A stretch of DNA of 64,000 nucleotides, taken from Campylobacter sp. MIT 21-1684 (GTDB lineage: Bacteria > Campylobacterota > Campylobacteria > Campylobacterales > Campylobacteraceae). The translations under genes were made by a program, and so were the position numbers. The stretch covers positions 90,200 to 154,199 of the forward strand of contig NZ_JAPHNA010000002.1 of the NCBI RefSeq assembly GCF_026241315.1, given 5' to 3'. The notes under the pieces are model-generated. The model was not told where the DNA came from. It ran no database searches and saw only the letters and a program-made list of their open reading frames with translations. Position 1 is the stretch's first letter. Every line of letters begins with the position of its first letter. Below are positions 57,765 to 64,000 of this stretch, piece by piece.

Positions 57765-58405
57765 AAAAACCCTTCTAACATTTTTAAACCTATGTTATTG
57801 CCTAAAAGTTTATCACAAGCTCGTTCAGGATGAGGCATAAGGGCAAAAATCTTTTTGTTTGCATCGCAAATACCAGCTATATCGCAAAGTGAGCCATTTA
57901 GATTTGGCTCGTATTTTAAGAGAATAAGGTCTTTATCTTCTAATTCTTTTAAATTGTCGCTATCTGTATAGTAATTACCCTCGCCGTGAGCAATAGGCAA
58001 AGAGATAAGTTCATTTTTTTGAAATTTGCGCAAGAAGATATTGTTGTTTGAAACCACTCGTAAATTTTGATTTTTTGAGAGAAAATTGATGTTTTTATTC
58101 TGCCTCATCGCCCCTTTTAAAAGTCCGGTTTCAAGTAGAATTTGAAAACCATTGCAAATACCTAAGATATACCCGCCTTTTTTTGCGTGATTAAACACCC
58201 CTTGCATTGCAGGGGCAAATTTTGCTATAGCACCGCATCTTAAGTAATCCCCGTATGAGAAACCACCGGGTAAGACAAGTAAATCAGCTTTGAATTCTTT
58301 CTCTTTATACCAAAGTATTTGGGCTTGTATTCCGATTTTTTTGAAAGCATATTGTGTATCAAATTCACAATTTGTTCCAGGAAATCGAAGAATGACAACT
58401 TTCAT
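57761..58405 (-). CDS. purQ: Phosphoribosylformylglycinamidine synthase, glutaminase subunit
   Basis: 214 aa class I amidotransferase: VVILRFPGTNCEFDTQYAF, LVLPGGFSYGDYLRCGAIA, and the nucleophile Cys in ILGICNGFQILLETGLL, then HPERACDK. It supplies ammonia to PurL for FGAM synthesis. It overlaps purS by 4 nt and the SH3 gene by 4 nt. Confidence 0.95.
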   Translation of the reverse strand: MKVVILRFPGTNCEFDTQYAFKKIGIQAQILWYKEKEFKADLLVLPGGFSYGDYLRCGAIAKFAPAMQGVFNHAKKGGYILGICNGFQILLETGLLKGAMRQNKNINFLSKNQNLRVVSNNNIFLRKFQKNELISLPIAHGEGNYYTDSDNLKELEDKDLILLKYEPNLNGSLCDIAGICDANKKIFALMPHPERACDKLLGNNIGLKMLEGFL

Positions 58406-58650
58406 TCGTTTTCTTTTATGAAAAATTCATATTCTTCAATGACTTTATTAACTAAAAGCTCTTCACACATTTTTTTTACATCTGCTTGTGCTTTTTGTTT
58501 GTCTTTTTCATCAAGTTTGAGTCGAATTTGTTTGCCCATTCTTACTTCTTTAATCCCATTAAAATTTAAAGAATATAAAGCTTTTTCTATGCTTTTACCT
58601 TGAGGATCTAAAACCCCATCCTTTAAAAATACATTTATAACAACTTTCAT
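58402..58650 (-). CDS. purS: Phosphoribosylformylglycinamidine synthase subunit PurS
   Basis: 82 aa. MKVVINVFLKDGVLDPQGKSIEKALYSLNFNGI is the characteristic N-terminus, and VRMGKQIRLKLD the second strand. PurS bridges PurQ and PurL. Coupled to purQ by a 4-nt overlap, and 9 nt after purC. purL is not in the window. Confidence 0.93.
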   Translation of the reverse strand: MKVVINVFLKDGVLDPQGKSIEKALYSLNFNGIKEVRMGKQIRLKLDEKDKQKAQADVKKMCEELLVNKVIEEYEFFIKENE

Positions 58651-58659
58651 TCTTTGCCT

Positions 58660-59370
58660 TTAACCGACAATTCGTTTTAAAACTTCTTCATAAGCTATTT
58701 TGACATTCCCTAAACCTTGCCTAAAACGATCTTTATCAAGCTTTTCATTCGTATGTTTATCCCAAAATCTACAACTGTCAGGGCTTATTTCATCAGCCAA
58801 AACAAGTTCATTGTTTGTTGTGAGGCCAAATTCAATTTTAAAATCTATAAGTCTTAAATTCTTTCTTTCAAAGAATGAGAGTAATATAGTATTAATTTTT
58901 CTTGCGATGCTTTTTATTTCCTCAATTTGTTCTTTGTCTTTTACCAGATCTAAGAGCAAACAATGCTCATCATTGATAAAAGGATCACCTAGTGCATCAT
59001 CTTTAAGACAAAATTCAACCAAAGCAAAAGGTAATATGGTTCCATCTTTAATCCCAAGTCTTTTGACTAAAGAACCGGTAGCTACATTACGTACTATAAC
59101 TTCAATTGGAATAATTGTACATTTTTTAATCGCTTGTTCATTTTCGTTGAGCATTTTGATAAGATGGGTTTGAATCCCTTCTTTTTCTAAAAGATGAAAA
59201 AGTTCAGTGCTGATTTTGCAATTTAAAGCACCTTTACCCTTTTCATTTCCTTTTTTTTCAGCATTGAAAGCTGTAAGATCATCTTTAAACTCGCTAATAA
59301 GTATATTTTCATCTTCACTTGCATAGAGTCTTTTGCCTTTACCTTCATAAAGCAATTCTTTTTTTGTCAT
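58660..59370 (-). CDS. purC: SAICAR synthetase
   Basis: 236 aa. [20 protein letters not shown] (nucleotide loop), [18 protein letters not shown] and [32 protein letters not shown] are the conserved blocks. It joins aspartate to CAIR in purine synthesis. It overlaps ctpA by 4 nt and precedes purS by 9 nt. Confidence 0.96.
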   Translation of the reverse strand: MTKKELLYEGKGKRLYASEDENILISEFKDDLTAFNAEKKGNEKGKGALNCKISTELFHLLEKEGIQTHLIKMLNENEQAIKKCTIIPIEVIVRNVATGSLVKRLGIKDGTILPFALVEFCLKDDALGDPFINDEHCLLLDLVKDKEQIEEIKSIARKINTILLSFFERKNLRLIDFKIEFGLTTNNELVLADEISPDSCRFWDKHTNEKLDKDRFRQGLGNVKIAYEEVLKRIVG

Positions 59371-60680
59371 TTTATCGTTTCCTTAATATTAAGAATTTTT
59401 ACTGTATCAATAGCTGATTTAAGTTGTATGTCCTCATTCACCTGTTGTGTTGTGATCAATTTTTTGTTATCTTTAGATTTTTGCTCTTTTTTTTCATCAA
59501 GCTTTTCAAGTTCATTTTCTAAATGCTGTTTTAAATCACTTTCTTTAATGCTAAAACTTTCTTCAGGAGAATTAACTTTTCCGGGAAATACTTCAATATC
59601 AGGTTTTACACCTACTGCTTGAATAGTTCTGCCACTTGGTAAATAGTATCTTGCTATCGTAAGTCTTAAGGCTTCGCTTTTATTAATTGGTATGATTTGT
59701 TGGACTGTTCCTTTTCCAAAAGTGTTTTCACCAAGTACTACCGCTCTTTTTAAGTCCTGCAAGGCTCCACTTACTATTTCGCTTGCACTCGCACTGCCCC
59801 CATTTACCAAGACAACTAAAGCAGCATCTGAAATTTTATTTTTTGCTTTTGCTCTGTACTCTTGATTTTCACTCTCAATGCGTCCTTTCTGCGAAACAAT
59901 GATTCCATCTTTAACAAATAAATTCACAAGTCCTACCGCTTGATTTAAAAGCCCACCGGGATTGTTTCGTAAATCAAGCACTACTCCTTTGATTTTAGGA
60001 TATTTTTTAAGCTCTTTTGCTGCTTGTTCTACCACATTTTTATCAAAATTAGTAACTCTTAAGTAAAGTATATTTTCATTTTCTATAATTTTTGCATAAA
60101 CACTTTCTACTTTGACAATATCTCTTAGAAGTTTTATATCAAAAGGTTTTGAATCTCCTTTTCTGAAAATAGTTAAGGTGATTTGTGTTTTAGGTTTTCC
60201 TCGCATTTTATCAACCGCATCATTAAGATTCATTCCTAAAGTTACTTCATCGTTAATTTTTAAGATAATATCTCCGGGTTTTATTCCTGCTCTATCAGCT
60301 GGAGTACCTTCTATGGGAGAGATGACAGTGAGTGCTCCATCTTTCATTCCAACTGTGATTCCAAGTCCACCAAATTCACCATTAGTTTGGATTTTCATAT
60401 CATTAAAATCTTTTTCATTTAGGAAAGAAGAATGTGCATCAAGATTGTTTAAAAGACCTGAAAGAGCTTTATCAATTAAGTCGCTAGCATTTTGATCTTC
60501 AATATAATACTGTTCAACTATCGTTAGTGTTTTGGTAAGCTTATCCAGAGCTTGTAATCTTTGTTCTAGTTTATTTGTTTTGCCATCTGTTTTAGCTTCT
60601 AAAGTGCTGCTTAAAATAAAACATAATATTAAACAACTTAAAAAGCCGGTGAAAGTAGCTAAAAATCGTTTTGTTTTCAT
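59367..60680 (-). CDS. ctpA: S41-family carboxyl-terminal processing protease
   Basis: 437 aa with an N-terminal membrane anchor/signal ([20 protein letters not shown]). PDZ domain: [41 protein letters not shown]. The protease domain has [21 protein letters not shown] with the catalytic Ser and [10 protein letters not shown] with the Lys. It trims periplasmic proteins. It leads a purine operon, an unusual pairing that I recall also from C. jejuni. Confidence 0.93.
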   Translation of the reverse strand: MKTKRFLATFTGFLSCLILCFILSSTLEAKTDGKTNKLEQRLQALDKLTKTLTIVEQYYIEDQNASDLIDKALSGLLNNLDAHSSFLNEKDFNDMKIQTNGEFGGLGITVGMKDGALTVISPIEGTPADRAGIKPGDIILKINDEVTLGMNLNDAVDKMRGKPKTQITLTIFRKGDSKPFDIKLLRDIVKVESVYAKIIENENILYLRVTNFDKNVVEQAAKELKKYPKIKGVVLDLRNNPGGLLNQAVGLVNLFVKDGIIVSQKGRIESENQEYRAKAKNKISDAALVVLVNGGSASASEIVSGALQDLKRAVVLGENTFGKGTVQQIIPINKSEALRLTIARYYLPSGRTIQAVGVKPDIEVFPGKVNSPEESFSIKESDLKQHLENELEKLDEKKEQKSKDNKKLITTQQVNEDIQLKSAIDTVKILNIKETIK

Positions 60681-60786
60681 TTTTAATTGTGACTCCGTGA
60701 GATTGAAAATTATCAGAGTTAAATTCTAATACAAATTACTTAAAAAATTGTAAATTAAAACAAATTCTCTTTAGGTTGTTTTTTGT

Positions 60787-60792
60787 TATAAT
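60787..60792 (+). promoter_or_regulatory. -10 box of the CsoR-type regulator gene
   Basis: TATAAT 25 nt before the chosen start at 60818. Because the ATG-like codons between are only a few bases from the -10, the start at 60776 used by the longest frame would lie upstream of transcription; this supports the ATG at 60818. Confidence 0.5.
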
Positions 60793-60817
60793 GCTCAAAA
60801 AATATGGTACAAAATTT

Positions 60818-61096
60818 ATGAAAAAACATATCCATTCTCAAAAACATACAAAAGCAATTTCGAATCGTTTGAGTCGTATTAGCGGTCATTTAAATGCAAT
60901 TAAAAGAATGGTGGAAAGAGATGAGGATTGTAGTGAAATTCTCGTTCAACTTTCTGCTGTAAAAGCTGCTGTTAATAATACAGCCAAAGCTATTCTTAAA
61001 GAACATTTAGCCCACTGTATTATTCACGCTGCAAAAGATGATGACCTTGAAAGTTTGATTGCTTTAAATAAAGCAATTGATATGTTTATGAAGTGA
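60818..61096 (+). CDS. Copper-sensing repressor of the CsoR family
   Basis: 92 aa from ATG 60818. DUF156 helical bundle: HTKAISNRLSRISGHLNAIKRMVERDEDCSEIL, AVKAAVNNTAKAILKEHLAHCII. The metal set C38, H63 and C67 matches the C36-H61-C65 copper site of CsoR in spacing and in the EHLAHC context; RcnR and FrmR differ there. It is therefore likely a Cu(I)-responsive DNA-binding repressor. No copper transporter lies beside it; its targets may be elsewhere or include its own promoter. Confidence 0.82.
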   Translation: MKKHIHSQKHTKAISNRLSRISGHLNAIKRMVERDEDCSEILVQLSAVKAAVNNTAKAILKEHLAHCIIHAAKDDDLESLIALNKAIDMFMK

Positions 61097-61275
61097 TACA
61101 ATGGAGAGTTCATAGATCAATGTCTTTCATCTTGCTTTGAGTGTTGTGTAAGGTTTTTTATCTTCATTGAAAAAAGTGCAAAGTCTTTACAAAGTGGTTG
61201 GATCTTATTTGTTAGTCTTTATACAATTTATAATGCATTTGATTGTAATTTTTGTGTTTTGTTTTTTTTTGAAAC

Positions 61276-61329
61276 AAATACTAAAGTATTTTGAGTTGAT
61301 TCAGATTGTTAGCATAAGAATGCTATAGT
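61276..61329 (+). promoter_or_regulatory. clpB upstream region with two palindromes and a -10-like box
   Basis: AAATACT-AA-AGTATTT (61276-61291) and TAGCAT-AAGA-ATGCTA (61310-61325) are dyads just before TATAGT (61324-61329), about 35-90 nt before clpB. The first is nearly perfect, 16 nt. They are candidate operators for heat-shock control. A single TTGAGT half-site follows the first but not a full HspR inverted repeat. Confidence 0.4.
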
Positions 61330-61363
61330 TATGTTTAGTATTATTTAAAGAAGAAGGATTTAT

Positions 61364-63940
61364 ATGCCAAATATTCAAGATTACTTAACAGATTCTATGT
61401 TTTCAAGTGTTGAAAATGCTTTATCTTTGGCTATACATTCTAAAAACAGCGAAGTACTTCCTTTACACCTCCTTTGGGCTTTGAGTGTTGATAGTGGAAG
61501 TCTTTTAAATCAAGTCTGCAATAAATCCAATATTTCAAAAGAAGCTTTAGAACTTGAAATTAAAAGTGCAATTTCAAATTTGCCTACGAGTTCAAATGTC
61601 AATCGTGAAAATATAAGATTTTCAAATGAGTTTATCAATTCTTTAGAAAACGCTAAAGGTTTGATGAATGCTAATGGGGATTCGTATTTAAGCATTGATA
61701 CTTGGCTTATAAGTGAAAGTGAACGAAGTCCTATAAAAGATATTCTTTCAAAGTTTATTGATGTATTAGAATTGAAAAAAGAGCTTTACAATATACGATC
61801 GGGTCGCAAAATAGAAAACAAAAGTGGTGATGAAACTTTAGACAGTTTGCAAAAATTCGGTATAGATCTAACTGCAAAAGCGAGTGAAGGAAAACTTGAC
61901 CCGGTGATAGGTAGAGAAGAGGAAATAGGAAGAGTAATGCAAATTCTTATTCGAAAAACGAAAAATAATCCTCTTCTTTTAGGAGAACCGGGTGTCGGTA
62001 AGACAGCAATTGTAGAAGCTTTAGCTCAAAGAATTCTTAAAAAAGATGTCCCTACCTCTTTACAGAATAAAAAAGTAATAGCTCTTGATATGAGTGCTTT
62101 AATCGCCGGAGCCAAGTACAGAGGTGAATTTGAAGACAGGTTAAAAGCAGTAGTCAATGAAGTGGTAAAAAATGAAAATATCATTTTGTTTATTGATGAA
62201 ATTCACACCATAGTAGGTGCTGGAGCAAGTGAGGGAAGTATGGATGCGGCAAATATTTTAAAACCAGCTCTTGCAAGAGGAGAGTTGCATACTATAGGAG
62301 CTACCACTTTCAAAGAATACCGAAAATATTTTGAAAAGGATGCTGCTTTGCAAAGAAGATTCCAGCCTGTTACTGTTCCAGAGCCAAGTATAAATGAGGC
62401 TTTGACTATGTTAAGAGGTCTTAAAGAGAAGCTTGAAATTCATCACAATGTAAGTATTAGCGATACTGCCTTAGTAGCCGCAGCCAAACTTTCAAAAAGA
62501 TATATTGCAGACAGATTTTTGCCTGATAAGGCTATTGATTTGATTGACGAAGCCGCAGCTGAACTTAAAATGCAAATTGAAAGTGAGCCAAGTTCTTTAC
62601 GGAAGGTACGTAAGGATATTGAAACCTTACAAGTAGAAAATGAAGCTTTAAAAATGGAGAATGATGAGAAAAATAAAAAAAGGCTTGAGGAAATTGCAAG
62701 AGAGCTTGCAAATTTGAAAGAAAAACAAAACACGCTTTATTCGCAATTTGAAAATGAAAAGTCTGTTTTTGATGCTATAAGTACCAAGAAAAAAGAAATT
62801 GATAGTTTTAAAAATGAGGCTGTTGTAGCTAAACATAAAGGTGATTTTCAAAAAGCTGCAGAGCTTGAATATGGAAAAATTCCAAGTTTAAATAAAGAAG
62901 TGCAAGAACTTGAAGAAAAATGGCAAAAGATGAGTGAAGCAGGGGTTTTGCTTAAAAATCAAGTTGATGAGGATTTAGTTGCTGGAATTTTAAGCAAATG
63001 GACAGGTATTAGTGTGCAAAAAATGCTTGCGTCTCAAAAACAGAAATTTCTTGACATTGAGAAGCATTTAAAAGAGAATGTTATTGGACAAGACGAGGCT
63101 TTAAATGCTTTAGCTAGAGCTATTAAGAGAAATAAAGCAGGGTTGGATCAAGTTAATAAACCTATAGGAAGTTTTTTGTTTTTAGGGCCAACAGGAGTTG
63201 GAAAAACACAATCTGCAAAGGCTTTAGCAAAATTTTTATTTGATGATGAGAAGGCTATGATTCGCTTTGATATGAGTGAATTTATGGAAAAATATAGTGT
63301 TTCAAGACTTTTGGGTGCGCCTCCGGGATATGTTGGGCACGAAGAAGGTGGTGAATTGACTGAAGCTGTACGTAGAAAGCCTTATAGTGTGCTTTTATTT
63401 GATGAGGTTGAAAAAGCACATAAAGATGTTTTCAATATACTTTTAGGCATACTTGATGATGGACGTGCAACTGATAGTAAAGGCATTACGGTAGATTTTA
63501 ACAATACTATCATTATTTTAACTTCAAATATAGCTTCAAATGCAATTATGAATTTACAAGGCAAAGAACAAGAAGAAGCTGTTAAAAATGAATTAAGAGC
63601 TTTTTTTAAGCCTGAATTTTTAAATCGTCTTGATGATATTATCACTTTTAATCCTCTAGGGCAGAATGAAGCGTATGAGATAGTAAAACTTCTTTTTAAA
63701 GATTTGCAGGTAAATCTTGAGAATAAAGGCATTAAAGCAGAACTTACAGAAAATGGAGCTTTATTTATCGCAAGGGCTGGGTTTGATCCTGATTTTGGAG
63801 CTCGACCTTTAAGAAGAGCTATTTATGAAAAAATTGAAGATAAGCTTAGCGATATGATTCTATCAGATGAACTTAGCTTAAATGATAGTATTATAATTGA
63901 TGCAGATGAAAAAGATATTTTCATCACTTTAAAGAAATAA
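61364..63940 (+). CDS. clpB: ATP-dependent disaggregase ClpB
   Basis: 858 aa with the usual order: N-domain (residues 1-150), first AAA module with Walker [11 protein letters not shown] near 208, a coiled-coil middle domain (about 400-520), then the second module with [10 protein letters not shown] near 608 and [31 protein letters not shown] closes it. It resolves protein aggregates with DnaK. A promoter area with two palindromes lies upstream. Confidence 0.97.
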   Translation: MPNIQDYLTDSMFSSVENALSLAIHSKNSEVLPLHLLWALSVDSGSLLNQVCNKSNISKEALELEIKSAISNLPTSSNVNRENIRFSNEFINSLENAKGLMNANGDSYLSIDTWLISESERSPIKDILSKFIDVLELKKELYNIRSGRKIENKSGDETLDSLQKFGIDLTAKASEGKLDPVIGREEEIGRVMQILIRKTKNNPLLLGEPGVGKTAIVEALAQRILKKDVPTSLQNKKVIALDMSALIAGAKYRGEFEDRLKAVVNEVVKNENIILFIDEIHTIVGAGASEGSMDAANILKPALARGELHTIGATTFKEYRKYFEKDAALQRRFQPVTVPEPSINEALTMLRGLKEKLEIHHNVSISDTALVAAAKLSKRYIADRFLPDKAIDLIDEAAAELKMQIESEPSSLRKVRKDIETLQVENEALKMENDEKNKKRLEEIARELANLKEKQNTLYSQFENEKSVFDAISTKKKEIDSFKNEAVVAKHKGDFQKAAELEYGKIPSLNKEVQELEEKWQKMSEAGVLLKNQVDEDLVAGILSKWTGISVQKMLASQKQKFLDIEKHLKENVIGQDEALNALARAIKRNKAGLDQVNKPIGSFLFLGPTGVGKTQSAKALAKFLFDDEKAMIRFDMSEFMEKYSVSRLLGAPPGYVGHEEGGELTEAVRRKPYSVLLFDEVEKAHKDVFNILLGILDDGRATDSKGITVDFNNTIIILTSNIASNAIMNLQGKEQEEAVKNELRAFFKPEFLNRLDDIITFNPLGQNEAYEIVKLLFKDLQVNLENKGIKAELTENGALFIARAGFDPDFGARPLRRAIYEKIEDKLSDMILSDELSLNDSIIIDADEKDIFITLKK

Positions 63941-63942
63941 AT

Positions 63943-64000
63943 TTGAAATTTTTAACAAAAAATATTTTTAATGTAGAAATTGGACAAGTAGATGTACTTA
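63943..64000 (+). CDS. Start of a further gene, cut by the window edge
   Basis: A frame begins with TTG at 63943, 2 nt after the clpB stop, and runs to the edge (first residues MKFLTKNIFNVEIGQVDVL). No clear ribosome site is seen, but the spacing fits a gene following clpB in one unit. Family unknown. Confidence 0.35.
   Translation, partial: MKFLTKNIFNVEIGQVDVL

Overview
The window is AT-rich epsilonproteobacterial DNA, almost certainly from a thermotolerant Campylobacter. It carries maf, luxS, atpB, rny, a CsoR-type regulator and long poly-G contingency tracts, genes are densely packed with many 1-8 nt overlaps, and TATAAT/TACAAT boxes precede AAGGA ribosome sites. From memory, gene order over 2.6-15 kb, 21-36 kb, 41.8-53 kb and 53-64 kb follows stretches of the C. 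jejuni chromosome, with islands between them. No rRNA, tRNA, CRISPR array, insertion sequence or prophage was seen.

Layout. 0-2.6 kb: the end of a truncated gene, then a candidate restriction-modification or defence pair: an EcoRI-family adenine methyltransferase with an 11-G tract inside its coding region, and a DUF262-HNH protein. 2.6-15 kb: DNA glycosylase, pnp, lptD, an RDD membrane protein, purD preceded by a likely 6S RNA, a coiled-coil protein of unknown role, guaA, a small lipoprotein, a DciA-like protein and uvrC. 15-21 kb: an island with a Cys-codon leader peptide, two flavin-dependent luciferase-like monooxygenases around an ATP-grasp ligase, and an amino-acid-type ABC transporter. 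This suggests uptake and oxidative desulfurisation of an S-substituted amino acid or small organosulfur compound. 21-36.6 kb: groES-groEL, an AsmA-like periplasmic protein, ribE, pgeF, an M23 endopeptidase, a PgbA-N protein, glcD, yihY, comEC, dedA, rny, a folate cyclo-ligase, a thioredoxin-like lipoprotein and ftsY.

36.6-41.8 kb: an accessory block of four minus-strand genes (nitrilase, HP0310/imidase-type deacetylase, MCILCG protein, COG0523 GTPase) beside a phase-variable maf gene whose 11-G tract leaves it out of frame. 41.8-53 kb: radA, atpB, metE-metF with a long structured leader holding two overlapping tiny ORFs and an attenuator-like hairpin, luxS, gatB, an orphan DNA methyltransferase followed by a truncated ORF (probable restriction gene remnant), gpsA and a dihydroorotase-like gene lacking its metal ligands. 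53-64 kb: htpG with a rhodanese and a membrane-anchored protein; the ctpA-purC-purS-purQ-SH3-plsC operon; a CsoR-type copper sensor; clpB; and the first codons of one more gene.

The points most worth following up are the phase-variable methyltransferase/DUF262-HNH pair, the monooxygenase/ATP-grasp/ABC island with its Cys leader, the metE leader, the nitrilase/imidase-like operon with a COG0523 metallochaperone, and the 6S RNA call.
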